39,612 nucleotides of DNA from Nocardioidaceae bacterium (GCA_030447585.1 JAUJOO010000003.1:36587-76198), one strand, 5' to 3'. Shown: positions 8,719 to 18,787, counted from the first letter of the stretch. Notes: generated by a model from the letters alone, not told the origin. Numbers and translations: made by a program.

Positions 8719-9712
8719 ATGGAGAAGGTGGTTATCGGGGTCGATCCCCACAAGCGTTCGGTGACGATCGAGGTCGTCGACGACCACGAGACAGGTGGTG
8801 GCGACTGGTCGGTTCGGCACCGACCAGGCCAACTACGCCGCTATGCGCCAGCATGTCGCGTCGTGGTCGGAGCGGATCTGGGCGGTCGAGGGCAGCAACG
8901 GCGCCGGGCCCGTTGGCTCAGCGGCTGCTGGCCGACGGCGAGCAGGTGGTCGACGTGCAAGCTCGCCGCCCGGGCGCGGCTGTTCGACACCGGCCACAAC
9001 CACAAGACCGACGCCCTGGACGCGCACTCGGTCGCCGGGGTCGCAGTCCGGACCCAGGGCTGCGGGTGCTTCCCACGACGTCGAGCTCGAGGCGTTGCGG
9101 ATGCTGGTCGACCGACGCGAAGAGTTGACCCGGCAACGGGTCCAGACCGTCAACCGGCTGCAACGGCTGCTGGCGGAGCTGACCTGGCAAGGCCAAGAAG
9201 GACATCACCGCCTTGCAGGCCAAGGCGATCCTCGCCTCGGTGCGGCCCCGGGAGGCCGGGAAGACTCGCCGCCGGCTCGCGGCCGAACAGCTCGCCGAGC
9301 TGGTGGCGGTCGAGAAAAGATCAAGGCCCTCACGAGCTGAAGGCGATGGTCCTCGCCCGGGCTCGACCCTGATGGACCTGCCCGGCATCGGGCCGATCGT
9401 CGCCGCAGGACCTCGCCGACGTCGGCGACATGACCAGGTTCGCCGACCGGAACCGGTTCGCGTCCTGGACCGGCACCGCGCCGATCGAGGGACGCGTCCT
9501 CCGGTGACCAGATCGGGGAAGGCGGATGAACCACATGCTGCACATCGCCGCGGCCACCCAGATCCGACTCGACACCGAGGGCCGGGCCTACTACCGACGC
9601 AAACTCGCCGAAGGCAAGACCCGCGCATGGAGGCCATCCGATGCCTCAAACGACGGATCTCCGACGCCATCTACCGCCAACTCCTCACCGACGCCCGCAC
9701 CGCCGAGGACAC
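8719..9712 (+). pseudogene. IS110-family transposase, frameshifted (copy B)
   Basis: Starts MEKVVIGVDPHKRSVTIEVV with the first catalytic Asp intact. Continuing in other frames are FGTDQANYAAMRQHVASWSE, WAVEGSNGAG with the catalytic Glu, TGHNHKTDALDAHSVAG with the two last acidic residues, VNRLQRLLAELT, and the helix-hairpin-helix-like LMDLPGIGPIVAA. The C-terminal part shows MNHMLHIAAATQIRLDTEGR and AYYRRKLAEGK. About six frame changes are needed. A deletion of roughly 24 bases near 9510 removes the conserved LSRAGNR serine motif, so the protein would be dead even if frames were restored. Confidence 0.82.
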
Positions 9713-10011
9713 GAGCCATCCAGACGGGTCCGGGAGGGCACAGCGGGGCGACTCTGACATCCAGCGCGGTCGACCTGCCCCACATATCGACACTTCGGAT
9801 CAGCCACTTCCCGCACCCGCGACCCGACGCTACAACTGTCCACACCCACCGAAACATCCCCGGACGAAGGCCCCTCAGCCGACGGGTTGACACAGAGGGG
9901 AGCCGGTATGACGCGGCCGGGCAACGGATCGGCACAGCGATGAATCACGGCGAGACGGGCCCCTTACTGCTCCAAGTGCCTCCCCAGTGCCCGGCATTGG
10001 GTGTGGCCAGG

Positions 10012-11019
10012 TCACGTGCTCTGCAGGCGCAGCCAGGTTTCGATCTCGTGGTCGAGGGTGGCCTTCCGGTCCGGCGACAGGAAACTGGCCTCGACCGAGT
10101 TGTGGGCCAGCTGAGCCAAATCGGAGACGCTGAGCGCGAACTGCCCGGCGACGGCCGCATAGTTGTCCTCGGCGTACCCGCCGAAGTACGCCGGGTCGTC
10201 GGAGTTGATCGTGGTCACGACGCCGGCAGCGATGAGTTGCGGGAGCACGTGCTCGGCGAGGGAAGCAACCCCTTTGAGACGCACGTTGGAGAGAGGACAG
10301 ATGGTCAGCGGTATCCGCTCGATCGCCAGACGTCTGACGAGGATGGGGTCCTGGACGGACCGGACGCCGTGGTCGACCCTCTCGACCCCAAGCTGATCTA
10401 GGACATCGCTGACGTACTCGGGACCGCCTTCCTCGCCGGCATGTGCGACCCGGTGCAGGCCGAGCTCCTTGGCGCGGGCGTAGACGGCGGTGAACTTCGA
10501 GGCCGGGTTGCCGACCTCGGTCGAGTCGAGGCCTATCCCGATGATGGGCGCTTTAACGGCGACCAGCTGCTCCAGTACGCCGAGTGCCTCCTCGCCGCTG
10601 CGGTCCCGCAGGAAACAGGCGATCAGAGCGCTCGTGGTGCCGGTCTCGGCCTCACCCCGGCGGCAGCCCTCGACCAAGCCGTCGACGACGTCCGTCAGAG
10701 CGACGCCGCGGCTCAGGTGGGCTTGGGGGTCGAAGAAGATCTCGGCATGACGCACGCCGCCGGCCGCTGCCCGCCGCAGGTAGGCCAGCGTCAGCTCGGT
10801 GAAGTCATCAGCCGTCCGCAGCACCGCCACGTTGGCGTAGTACAGCTCGAGAAAGCTCTGCAGGTCCTCAAAGGCGTAACGCGCGCGCAAGTCCGCCAGT
10901 GATGCGTACGGCAGGTTCATGTCGTGCCGGGCGGCCAGGTCGAAGATGAGCTCGGGCTCCAACGTCCCCTCGATGTGGAGATGGATCTCGACCTTGGGCA
11001 AGGTTGCGATGTCGGTCAT
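10012..11019 (-). CDS. add: adenine/adenosine deaminase
   Basis: Zinc-dependent purine salvage enzyme of 335 residues that hydrolyses adenine or adenosine to hypoxanthine or inosine plus ammonia. Metal ligands are His13 and His15 (PKVEIHLHIEGT), with a later His in the HAGE block and Asp in NSDDPAYFGGY. The acid Glu is in HAGEEGGP. The text EGTLEPELIF, LQSFLELYY and HAEIFFDPQAHLSRG is closer to the adenine deaminase subfamily than to classical adenosine deaminase, so adenine may be the preferred substrate; this needs assay. Start ATG at 11017-11019; the open frame extends upstream but without similarity. It lies beside the right end of IS110 copy B and downstream of kgd on the same strand. 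Confidence 0.92.
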   Translation of the reverse strand: MTDIATLPKVEIHLHIEGTLEPELIFDLAARHDMNLPYASLADLRARYAFEDLQSFLELYYANVAVLRTADDFTELTLAYLRRAAAGGVRHAEIFFDPQAHLSRGVALTDVVDGLVEGCRRGEAETGTTSALIACFLRDRSGEEALGVLEQLVAVKAPIIGIGLDSTEVGNPASKFTAVYARAKELGLHRVAHAGEEGGPEYVSDVLDQLGVERVDHGVRSVQDPILVRRLAIERIPLTICPLSNVRLKGVASLAEHVLPQLIAAGVVTTINSDDPAYFGGYAEDNYAAVAGQFALSVSDLAQLAHNSVEASFLSPDRKATLDHEIETWLRLQST

Positions 11020-11418
11020 GGTCGCCGTTCGTACTGTCGTGGTCAGGCGCGACTGCGCCCGAAGCCCGATCTTCCCAGAGGGTGCGTCAGACCCTGTCCA
11101 ATGGCACAGTGCCGCACTGCGCAACGTGGGCAGTGGAGAACGCATCGGGACCGACTTCAGTCATGCACACGGCGAGATGGCAAGCGCCTACTGCTGCTAT
11201 CTGGGCGGAATGATGCCGCAGTGGATGACTTAACCTGTCGTTTCAAACCAGAAAGTCGCTGTCGCCGACCTCGCGTCGTCGGAGGGCATCAGCGCATCGG
11301 CAGATCTGGATGTGCTGCAGCCGGTGCGCTTCCGCTTGTCTGACCTGGCCGATCGGAGGCGTCAGTGTGTAGTTGACCGTTGCTTGTGCTGGGCGAGGCC
11401 TCGGCAGGGAGGGCAGAA
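11020..11418. other. intergenic region between add and the kgd operon
   Basis: About 400 bases without a convincing gene on either strand. It should hold the add promoter (minus strand) and the end of the kgd operon. No clear hairpin terminator or -10/-35 pair stands out by eye. Confidence 0.5.
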
Positions 11419-11592
11419 TCAGTCCGGATCGTCGAGACGGGCCAGCCAGGTCGCCAGCCGCTCGACCGGGATCTCGAACTCCGGGTGCAGGTCCACAAAC
11501 TCCTGCAACCGCTCGCCGACCCAGGCCAACGTGACGTCCTCGTCACCGCGCCGATGCGTCAGCTCCTCGATCCCTCGGTCTGTGAAGTACAC
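11419..11592 (-). CDS. DUF6104-type 57-residue protein downstream of kgd
   Basis: A short protein beginning VYFTDRGIEELTHRRGDEDV and ending RLATWLARLDDPD. I recognise it as the small conserved actinobacterial protein commonly encoded just after kgd (DUF6104 type). It is acidic, has no membrane segment or cysteine, and is predicted mostly helical. The GTG start at 11590-11592 is five bases after the kgd stop, so translation is probably coupled and a role linked to the 2-oxoglutarate complex is plausible but unproven. The function is unknown. Confidence 0.75.
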   Translation of the reverse strand: MYFTDRGIEELTHRRGDEDVTLAWVGERLQEFVDLHPEFEIPVERLATWLARLDDPD

Positions 11593-11597
11593 CTGGC

Positions 11598-14500
11598 TCA
11601 GCCGAACGCCGCGTCCAGCAGCGCAGCCAGCTCCTCCTGGTGGACCTTGACCTGGCCAACCGAGGGCGCGGCAGAGTCAGCCCGGGAGACCCTCTTGAAC
11701 GGGATGTCTCCGAGCTCAGGGGCGAGGTTGAGGGCCATGTGCGGCCAGGGGCCCATGTTGGCAGGCTCGTCCTGCACCCAGCGGATCTCCTTGACGTTCG
11801 GGTACTTGGCGAGCTCCGCCTTGATCTCCTCCACAGGGCGTGGGTAGAGCTGCTCGAGCCGGGCGATGGCGGTGCGCAGCGAGTCAGGTTCACGTCGCTG
11901 GCGTTCCGCGAGCAGGTCCCAGGTGATCCGCCCCGAGCACAGGACCAGCCGCTCCACGGCTGCGGGGTCGGTGACGTCGTCACCGATCACCGGCCGGAAC
12001 GTGCCCGATGTCAGGTCGGTCGGTTGAGAGGCGGCATCCTTGCGCTTCAGCATCGACTTGGGGGTGAAGACGATCAGCGGTCGGTGCACGCTGCCGAGCG
12101 AATGGCGCCGTAGCAGGTGGAAGTAGCTCGCCGGGGTGGAGGGCTGGGACACTGTGAACGCGTCGTCGGCGGCGAGGGTCAGGAACCGCTCGATCCGAGC
12201 CGACGAATGGTCTGGCCCTTGTCCTTCGTACCCGTGCGGGAGCAGCAGGACCACCCCCGACTGCTGTTGCCACTTCTGCTCGCCGGAGGAGATGAACTCG
12301 TCGACAACGATCTGAGCACCGTTGACGAAGTCGCCGAACTGGGCCTCCCACAGCGTCAGCGCCTCGGGACGAGCCACCGAGTAGCCGTACTCGAACCCCA
12401 TGGCGGCGTACTCCGAAAGCAGCGAGTCGTAGATGTAGAACTGCGCCTGGTCCTCCGACAGGTTCTGCAGCGGCGTCCACTCCGAGCCGTTACGCCGGTC
12501 GATGATCGTGGCGAACCGGCTGACGAAGGTTCCGCGCCGGGAGTCCTGTCCGGACAGCCTGACCGGACGCCCCTGCATGAGCAGTGACCCGAAGGCCAAG
12601 ATCTCCGCCGTACCCCAGTCGATCGGGCCCTCGTTGATGGCCGTGGCCCGCCGCTGAAGCTGTGGCAGCACCTTCGGGTGGACTGTGAAGCCCTCGGGCA
12701 CGGAGACGTGGGCGTCGGAGATCCGTTTCAGGACCTCCACCGGGACAGCGGTGTCGCAGCCCCCACTGGCGTCTCCCTTGGTGGGGTACGCCGGCACAGT
12801 GACGTAGTCGTCCGTGTCGGGTTCGGTCTTCGCCTGGCGTACCTCGGCGAAGACACGTTCCAGTTGCTGCTGGTAATCCTTGAGGGCAGACTCCGCCTCC
12901 TCGACCGTGATGTCGCCACGCCCGATGAGCGCCTCCGTGTAGAGCCTGCGGACCGAGCGCTTGCGCTCGATGAGGTCGTACATCAACGGCTGGGTGTACG
13001 ACGGGTCGTCGCCTTCGTTGTGGCCGCGGCGGCGGTAGCAGACGAGGTCGATGACGACGTCCTTGTTGAACGCCTGGCGGTACTCGAAGGCGAGCTGGGC
13101 GGCGAAGATGCATGCTTCGGGGTCGTCGCCGTTGACGTGGAAGATCGGCGCCTGCACCATCCTGGCCACATCGGTGCAGTACAACGATGAGCGAGATGAC
13201 GACGGCGACGTGGTGAAGCCGACCTGGTTGTTGACCACGACGTGCACAGTCCCGCCCGTGCGGTACCCGCGCAGCTGCGACAGGTTCAGGGTCTCCGCGA
13301 CGACACCCTGGCCAGCGAACGCGGCGTCCCCGTGGACCAGCACCGGCAGCACAGGATAGGCAGCGCCCTTGTTCAGGAGGTCCTGCTTGGCGCGGGCAAT
13401 CCCCTCGAGCACCGGGTCCACCGCCTCGAGGTGGGACGGGTTCGCCGCAACCGAGACCTTGACGACGGACCCCTTGCCGGAGACGAACTCGCCTTCGGCT
13501 CCGAGGTGGTACTTGACGTCTCCCGAGCCCTGCACGGTGCGCGGGTCGATGTTGCCCTCGAACTCACGGAAGATCTGCGAGTAACCCTTGCCGACAATGT
13601 TGGCCAGGACGTTGAGGCGACCACGATGGGCCATGCCGATCGTCACCTCGTCGAGTCCCTGGTCGGCTGCCGCCTCGCAGATCTCGTCGATCAGCGGGAT
13701 CGTGGTCTCGCTGCCCTCCAGGCTGAAGCGCTTCTGACCGACGAACTTGGTCTGCAGGAACGTCTCGAACGCCTCTGCCTGGTTGAGCTTGTGCAGGATG
13801 CGGAGCTGCTCCTCGCGCGGAGGCTTGGTGTGCGGACGCTCGACGCGCTCCTGGATCCACCGGCGTTGCTCTGGGTCTTGTATATGCATGTATTCGATGC
13901 CGGTCGTGCGGCAGTACGAGTCGCGCAAGATGCCCAGGATGTGGCGCAGCTTCATGAACCGCTGGCCGCCGAAGTTGCCGGTCGCGAACTCGCGGTCGAG
14001 GTCCCACAGGGTGAGCCCGTGCGTCCCCACCTCCAGGTCGGGGTGGCTGCGCTGTTGGTACTCGAGCGGGTCGGTATCGGCCATGATGTGGCCGCGCACG
14101 CGGTACGCGTGGATCATCTCGAGGATGCGAGCCTGCTTGCCCACCTCGTCCTCGTGGCTCGCCGAGATGTCGGATGCCCAACGAATCGGCTCGTACGGGA
14201 TGCGCAGCGCTCGGAAGATCTCCTCGTAGAAGCCCTCCTCGCCAAGCAGGAGTCCGTGCAGCCGGCGAAGGAAGTCGCCTGACTGCGCGCCCTGGATGAC
14301 GCGGTGGTCGTACGTCGAGGTGAGCGTCATGACCTTGCCGACCGCGTTGCGGGTGAGCGTCTCCTCAGAGGCACCTTGGTACTCCGGGGGGTACATCATG
14401 GCTCCGACCCCGATGATCGCTCCCTGACCCGCCATCAGACGCGGGACCGAGTGGTTGGTGCCGATCGTGCCGGGGTTGGTCAACGTGACGGTTGTGCCTT

Positions 14501-15455
14501 GGAAGTCCTCGATGGTGAGCTTGTTGTCGCGGGCTCGCCGGACGATGTCTTCGTAGGCAGTCCAGAAGCTGGCGAAGCTCATCTGCTCGGCCGCTTTGAT
14601 GGAAGGGACAAGCAGCTGCCTGCTGCCGTCTGCCTTCTGGATGTCGATGGCGAGCCCGAGGTTGACGTGCGCCGGCTTGACCAGGTGCGGCTTGCCGTCG
14701 ACGAGTTCGAAGCCGTAGTTCATCTCGGGCATCTGCTTCATCGCCTTGACCAGCGCAAAGCCGACGATGTGAGTGAAGGAGACCTTGCCACCGCGAGCGC
14801 GGGCAAGGTGGTTGTTGATGACGACGCGGTTGTCGATCAGCAGCTTGACGGGCACGCTGCGGACCGAGGTCGCTGTGGGAACCGCCAGCGAGGCATCCAT
14901 GTTGCTGACGGTGCGCGCCGACGCCCCCCGTAGCGCCAGGTGCTCGGGTTCCTCGGAAGGCTGCGGCTTGTCGACCGCAGGTTGGTCCTTCGGGATGGGT
15001 TTGCTTCCGGTGGCTGCCGCCGGGACCGCCTTGGTCTTTGTGCGGTCCTGGGCAGGGGCGGCACCGGACGCCGCAGCCGACTCGGTGATCGCAGCAGCGT
15101 TGGTCTCCGGCTCCACCGCGATCGGCTCGGGTTGTGGTGCGGCAGCCGCCGACGGGTTGTCCTTGCCGTGCACGTCAGGTGTGGGTGCGGGCCGCGGGTC
15201 TCGCGGTGCGGCAGACGGGGGGGCGCTCGAGCTGGCGGCGGCGTCGTTCACCGCGCTTCTGTCGTCGGGCTCCCCGTTGCCGGTCGGAGATCCTTTTTTG
15301 AACAGCTCGCGCCAAGCTTCATCGACGGACGTGGGGTTTTCGAGGAAGCGCTCGTACATCTCGTCAACGAGCCATTCGTTCGGCCCGAAGCCCGAGGTGG
15401 CGTTTGCTTGCGGGGGCTGAGACACGGCCTCGAGATTCGCCTCTTTCACTGCCAC
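11598..15455 (-). CDS. kgd: multifunctional 2-oxoglutarate decarboxylase/dehydrogenase E1-E2 (Kgd)
   Basis: TCA-cycle enzyme of 1285 residues that decarboxylates 2-oxoglutarate with thiamine diphosphate and passes the succinyl group on through its fused succinyltransferase domain. Order: N-terminal E1 motif [15 protein letters not shown]; an Ala/Pro-rich linker (residues ~50-175); the E2 catalytic domain (~180-420) with [16 protein letters not shown]; the thiamine-dependent E1 domain (~440-900) with [28 protein letters not shown] and [12 protein letters not shown]; then the transketolase-like and C-terminal E1 domains with [17 protein letters not shown]. There is no lipoyl domain, as usual for actinobacterial Kgd. 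The start could be GTG at 15455, two codons further in, or the GTG before SQPPQAN. It appears to form an operon with the small downstream gene. Confidence 0.96.
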   Translation of the reverse strand: MAVKEANLEAVSQPPQANATSGFGPNEWLVDEMYERFLENPTSVDEAWRELFKKGSPTGNGEPDDRSAVNDAAASSSAPPSAAPRDPRPAPTPDVHGKDNPSAAAAPQPEPIAVEPETNAAAITESAAASGAAPAQDRTKTKAVPAAATGSKPIPKDQPAVDKPQPSEEPEHLALRGASARTVSNMDASLAVPTATSVRSVPVKLLIDNRVVINNHLARARGGKVSFTHIVGFALVKAMKQMPEMNYGFELVDGKPHLVKPAHVNLGLAIDIQKADGSRQLLVPSIKAAEQMSFASFWTAYEDIVRRARDNKLTIEDFQGTTVTLTNPGTIGTNHSVPRLMAGQGAIIGVGAMMYPPEYQGASEETLTRNAVGKVMTLTSTYDHRVIQGAQSGDFLRRLHGLLLGEEGFYEEIFRALRIPYEPIRWASDISASHEDEVGKQARILEMIHAYRVRGHIMADTDPLEYQQRSHPDLEVGTHGLTLWDLDREFATGNFGGQRFMKLRHILGILRDSYCRTTGIEYMHIQDPEQRRWIQERVERPHTKPPREEQLRILHKLNQAEAFETFLQTKFVGQKRFSLEGSETTIPLIDEICEAAADQGLDEVTIGMAHRGRLNVLANIVGKGYSQIFREFEGNIDPRTVQGSGDVKYHLGAEGEFVSGKGSVVKVSVAANPSHLEAVDPVLEGIARAKQDLLNKGAAYPVLPVLVHGDAAFAGQGVVAETLNLSQLRGYRTGGTVHVVVNNQVGFTTSPSSSRSSLYCTDVARMVQAPIFHVNGDDPEACIFAAQLAFEYRQAFNKDVVIDLVCYRRRGHNEGDDPSYTQPLMYDLIERKRSVRRLYTEALIGRGDITVEEAESALKDYQQQLERVFAEVRQAKTEPDTDDYVTVPAYPTKGDASGGCDTAVPVEVLKRISDAHVSVPEGFTVHPKVLPQLQRRATAINEGPIDWGTAEILAFGSLLMQGRPVRLSGQDSRRGTFVSRFATIIDRRNGSEWTPLQNLSEDQAQFYIYDSLLSEYAAMGFEYGYSVARPEALTLWEAQFGDFVNGAQIVVDEFISSGEQKWQQQSGVVLLLPHGYEGQGPDHSSARIERFLTLAADDAFTVSQPSTPASYFHLLRRHSLGSVHRPLIVFTPKSMLKRKDAASQPTDLTSGTFRPVIGDDVTDPAAVERLVLCSGRITWDLLAERQRREPDSLRTAIARLEQLYPRPVEEIKAELAKYPNVKEIRWVQDEPANMGPWPHMALNLAPELGDIPFKRVSRADSAAPSVGQVKVHQEELAALLDAAFG

Positions 15456-15600
15456 ATGGGTGGGGACACCTCAAGGCTAACCCCACCCGCCAAGACCGCA
15501 GTTGACGCCCCATGCTTTCTGAGACTTATCGTCGGATCCCTCGGTGGGATGGGCGGCGCGGGAGATTGCGGCGGCGGCGGGAGTGGGCCATCATTCGGCC

Positions 15601-16191
15601 GTGACTGTTCGTCCCCTCTGCTTGTGCCTGGCGGCCGCTGTCATGTGGACGACTCCGGCTTGCACCGGTGACGACGGGGCCGCTGGCAGCGGCCCGGCGA
15701 CAGCCACCACCGGGTCTGTGGCGACGACCGATGACGCCGAGCTGAGGGTGCGGATCGCACAGGTGGGCGGTGGAATCACCCAACGGCAGCGTCCGGCGCT
15801 GAGGCGCGCGGTCTCGAAGCCTGTTGCCGCCTGGGTGCACAACGGCGTGTCGGCCGCAGTGTCTGTCGAGGGGTCGTACGCGAGGGCTTTCGCGCCCTGG
15901 ACAAGGGACGCCGCCAGACTCGCTCGTCGAGACGACGACGTCACGACGAGTATGACGCTGGCCAAGGAGCTGTCGGGGCTCGTAATCGAGACGGGCCGGG
16001 TCCACCTCTACGTGTACGCACGAGACGGCGTCACCGGCGGGGCGACCGCCCGAGTCAACCTTCGGCTGGTTGGAGAGCGGCCGGACGGCACGTCGGCGTC
16101 GTACATCCTGGCTGGGCGGCTGTACCTCACGCGGAAGGGCAGCGTCTGGCGGATCTTCGGCTACGACCTCCACCGTGAGGAGCTGCGGTGA
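15601..16191 (+). CDS. putative secreted lipoprotein, function unknown
   Basis: A 196-residue protein starting at GTG 15601. The signal sequence VTVRPLCLCLAAAVMWTTPA is followed by Cys at residue 21, a weak lipobox (TPAC). A Ser/Thr/Gly/Ala-rich linker follows and then a compact C-terminal domain with VHLYVYARDGVTGGATARVN and SVWRIFGYDLHRE, resembling the beta-rich folds of secreted accessory proteins. It is divergent from kgd and overlaps the next gene by one base (TGATG), so the two are coupled. No enzymatic motif is seen; a cell-envelope role together with the LCP protein is inferred. Confidence 0.75.
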   Translation: MTVRPLCLCLAAAVMWTTPACTGDDGAAGSGPATATTGSVATTDDAELRVRIAQVGGGITQRQRPALRRAVSKPVAAWVHNGVSAAVSVEGSYARAFAPWTRDAARLARRDDDVTTSMTLAKELSGLVIETGRVHLYVYARDGVTGGATARVNLRLVGERPDGTSASYILAGRLYLTRKGSVWRIFGYDLHREELR

Positions 16192-17120
16192 TGCTTGCTC
16201 GCATTCAGTCGTGGAGCTCACCGGCCCGTCTGGCCAGGCTCCGGCGGCTTGTCTCGTTCACCCTCCTGCTCGGCGTACTCAGCATGGTCATGCCAGACGC
16301 GGGCCGCGCGCCGACCCGGTACGCACTGATCAAGCTCGAGCAGGTGCACGGGGTCGACGCCAGCGACGACGTCGTCTGGATCCTTGCGCTCGGGTCGGAC
16401 GCTCGACCTGGTCAGCCGGTTCTCGGCAGCCGTTCGGACGCCATCCAGCTCGTCGGCATCGACGCCACCTCCCATCGGGCGGTCACCATCGGTATTCCCC
16501 GTGACTCTTACGTGAGCATTCCCGGCTACGGCAGCGACAAGATCAATGCCGCCATGGTGCATGGCGGCCCTGAGCTGACAGCGCAGGCAGTCGCCCAGCT
16601 CACTGGGATCCAGCCGGACTACGTGTTTGTCACCAGTTTTCCAGGGTTGATCCGGATGGTGACCGGGATCCGGGGTGTGCGAGCCAAGGTGACCTACGAG
16701 ATGACCGACCTCGGGGAGCACTTCCGACCTGGTATGCACACGTTCACCGGTGTAGAAGCGCTGGCTTTCGCCCGCATCCGTTACGGGCTGCCACGCGGCG
16801 ACTTCGACCGCTCCATGGACCAGGGACAGCTGCTCAAAGGTGGACTGGCGACCATCCGCGACAAGATGGGCCGTCCGGGCTTCATCGAGCGTGCCCTGGA
16901 TGTCTTCGGCCGCTACACCGAGACCAACCTCGGACCGGTCGAGCTCTATCGGCTGGCGCGCACGGTGACCGAGGTCGACCCGTCCCTCGTTCGCGTGTGC
17001 GTGGCGACGGGCTCTATCGGGTATGCCGGCTCCACGAGCGTGGTGTTCCTGGACGAGACTGCCCTTCGCGGCCTCACTGAGGATGTCCGCAACGACGCGA
17101 GGGCCAACGACGGCTGCTGA
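16191..17120 (+). CDS. LytR-CpsA-Psr (LCP) family protein
   Basis: Membrane-anchored enzyme of 309 residues of the family that attaches glycopolymers to peptidoglycan. A signal-anchor near residues 17-34 is followed by the LCP domain: ILALGSDARPGQ, RSDAIQLVGIDATSHRAVTI, IPRDSYVSIPGYGSDKINAA and the later ALAFARIRYGLPRGDFDRS. The conserved Asp and Arg residues that hold the polyprenyl pyrophosphate head group are present (SDA, RSD, IPRDS, R..GDFDR). The ATG at 16191 overlaps the previous stop; GTG at 16188 is the alternative. No C-terminal extension domain is seen. Confidence 0.93.
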   Translation: MLARIQSWSSPARLARLRRLVSFTLLLGVLSMVMPDAGRAPTRYALIKLEQVHGVDASDDVVWILALGSDARPGQPVLGSRSDAIQLVGIDATSHRAVTIGIPRDSYVSIPGYGSDKINAAMVHGGPELTAQAVAQLTGIQPDYVFVTSFPGLIRMVTGIRGVRAKVTYEMTDLGEHFRPGMHTFTGVEALAFARIRYGLPRGDFDRSMDQGQLLKGGLATIRDKMGRPGFIERALDVFGRYTETNLGPVELYRLARTVTEVDPSLVRVCVATGSIGYAGSTSVVFLDETALRGLTEDVRNDARANDGC

Positions 17121-17234
17121 CGGCACGATCGGAAGCGCCCCGGCAGGATTCGCAACGGGCGCAAGCAGCGGAAACGCTACGACGGTTGCGGTCGTGCCGT
17201 CGGGTGGCGCCGCGGCGGGGCTCTTGCTTGGCCA

Positions 17235-17435
17235 GTGGCTCGCGGCACAGGTCGCCGTGCTCTGCCTGAGTTCGGGTGTCGGGAGGGCTGCGATGACGAC
17301 AGTCGGTTCTACTACCTACCCGAGGCAGCAGACGATTGGGACGCCGCATTGGCCCAGCGGCTCCGGCTCATCAGGTGGTGGGCCATCTCCGCCGCGGTGG
17401 TTTCGGCCCTCACATTGACGCAGGGCCTCAAGTAG
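17235..17435 (+). CDS. possible 66-residue single-span membrane protein
   Basis: A short open frame with a coherent ending, YYLPEAADDWDAALAQRLRL followed by IRWWAISAAVVSALTL, then a stop. This would be one membrane span after an acidic amphipathic stretch. The N-terminal part looks non-coding and there is no good ribosome site, so the true start may lie further in or the gene may be a remnant. No family is recognised. Confidence 0.3.
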   Translation: MARGTGRRALPEFGCREGCDDDSRFYYLPEAADDWDAALAQRLRLIRWWAISAAVVSALTLTQGLK

Positions 17436-17460
17436 CTGGGCAGGAGTTGCGCGGGTCGGG

Positions 17461-18228
17461 TCAGCTGGCCAACTCCTCGGTTGCGCTCCTGAACAGGTTG
17501 GGCACATCCAGCGCCCCACGACTAGCTTCGGATCCCATCTCAGCAGTGTCCCAAAATCGCAGAGTCATTCCTGTGCCGTTGGATTGGGTAATGTCCACCG
17601 CTCCTTGCCCAAAGCGGAAGTCTGGCGGGAAAGCAGGATGCGGGGTCAGCGAAGGCGCCACATCCTGGGGTTGATTCGGCTGCGCGATGGCGACGCGCAA
17701 GCGATAGCGATGGTCTGGCTCGTCGGGCGATCCGATGACAGCCTCGAACAGGTAGAACTGGTTGTGGGACGGCGCGTCCGGACCCACCTGGTCCAATGGG
17801 ACTTGCACCAGGCGGGTGGGTGTCAGATACCCGTCAAAGGCGACAACGAGTTCATCCCAGAGACGCGCGCCCCGATCGTCGATCGGGCAGACGCCCCGTG
17901 CCTTCTGCTCGCTGCCGCATCCCGCCGCGTAGTCGGTCGAGGTGCTGGCGGGGACGGTAGCGGGTGCCGAGTGGGTGGGTCCTGGCGCTGCCGGTGCCAC
18001 TCTGTCGTCGGGCGTCTCGACGCGGGATGCCGTGATCACACCAACAATGACCACTGCTGCGGCCGCCGCGATACCAGTCGCCATGAGGGCGGGTCGTTTC
18101 CAGTTGGGGGGCGACGGCTGACTTGGCAAACTGTGCAGGTGCGGAGCCTCCTCAAAAGATGGCGCCGACAGCTCGAGCAGGTCGAGGTCGTCACGCAGAG
18201 TTCGCGCGTGGGGTCTAGATGAGTTCAC
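17461..18228 (-). CDS. membrane-anchored partner of the ECF sigma factor (putative anti-sigma)
   Basis: A 255-residue protein with a cytoplasmic N-terminus of about 47 residues (LRDDLDLLELSAPSFEEAP), one membrane span (near 49-70) and an extracellular domain with a single CGSEQKARGVC loop. GTG at 18226-18228 has GGAGAC upstream and overlaps the end of the sigma gene by 14 bases, so the two are translationally coupled. The position suggests an anti-sigma factor. However, the H-x3-C-x2-C zinc motif of classical ZAS anti-sigmas is absent, so it may be a non-zinc type or a co-expressed sensor. Confidence 0.7.
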   Translation of the reverse strand: MNSSRPHARTLRDDLDLLELSAPSFEEAPHLHSLPSQPSPPNWKRPALMATGIAAAAAVVIVGVITASRVETPDDRVAPAAPGPTHSAPATVPASTSTDYAAGCGSEQKARGVCPIDDRGARLWDELVVAFDGYLTPTRLVQVPLDQVGPDAPSHNQFYLFEAVIGSPDEPDHRYRLRVAIAQPNQPQDVAPSLTPHPAFPPDFRFGQGAVDITQSNGTGMTLRFWDTAEMGSEASRGALDVPNLFRSATEELAS

Positions 18229-18757
18229 TCGACGTCTCCTGGGCATTCGCGCTGTGCGGGTCGGGTGTCGCGTAGTCGACCAGGTTGAGGTCGGTGCGCA
18301 ATTGTGAGTAGGCGCGGCTTGCGCGGCTCTTGACGGTTCCGCGGCGACACCCCAGAGTGTCCGCAATCGTGGCTTCGTCGTAGTCGAGCCAGTAGCGCAG
18401 GATGATTACGATGCGTTGGTCTCGTGGCAGCCGGGCGAGGGCGCGCGCGACGTCCACAGCACGAGCCCACTCATCGAGGGCGTGAACGCCCTCCTGATCG
18501 GGTAGCGTTGGCACCGATGTCTCGTGCCTGCGACGAGCGTCGTTCCACGCGATGCGTGCCATGACCTTGCGGACATATTGCTCAACGCCAGCAGCATCAA
18601 GCGAACTCCATCGAGGCAAGCACTTGACAAGGGCCTCTTGAGTCAGATCGCGAGCCCCTTCCCTGCTTCCGACCAGTAGGTAACCAAAGCGGCACAACGG
18701 AGACCAACGGGCGGCGACGAACTCGTCGACGCCCGGTGCGCGCCCGTCGGTTTCCAT
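18215..18757 (-). CDS. SigE-family ECF RNA polymerase sigma factor
   Basis: About 180 residues. Region 2: EFVAARWSPLCRFGYLLVGS, then REGARDLTQEALVKCLPRW, contacts core polymerase and the -10 element. Region 4: ALARLPRDQRIVIILRYWLD, then YDEATIADTLGCRRGTVKSR, is the helix-turn-helix for -35 recognition. Spacing and the FVAARW opening fit the actinobacterial SigE family. The ATG at 18757 is preferred because GGGGA lies five bases upstream; an open frame extends to GTG at 18787. The downstream membrane protein overlaps its end and probably controls its activity. No target genes can be named from this window. Confidence 0.88.
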   Translation of the reverse strand: METDGRAPGVDEFVAARWSPLCRFGYLLVGSREGARDLTQEALVKCLPRWSSLDAAGVEQYVRKVMARIAWNDARRRHETSVPTLPDQEGVHALDEWARAVDVARALARLPRDQRIVIILRYWLDYDEATIADTLGCRRGTVKSRASRAYSQLRTDLNLVDYATPDPHSANAQETSSELI

Positions 18758-18787
18758 CGAGGTCCCCATCGTTGGTGTTCCCATCAC

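Larger units (their letters stand above)
8491..9914 (+). mobile_element. IS110-family element, degenerate copy B
   Basis: Longer and better preserved than copy A, in the same orientation, with matching left and right ends. It has a 228-base 5' non-coding end, a frameshifted transposase, and a 3' end related to that of copy A. Together the two copies bracket about 4 kb of decayed genes, like the outline of an old composite element. IS110 elements move by a DEDD recombinase guided by a bridge RNA and leave no clear target duplications, so none was expected and none was seen. Confidence 0.82.

Noticed and set aside
13242-14282. Plus-strand open frame of 346 codons inside kgd
   Set aside because: It is an antisense shadow of the highly conserved kgd gene; long antisense frames are expected at this GC content.
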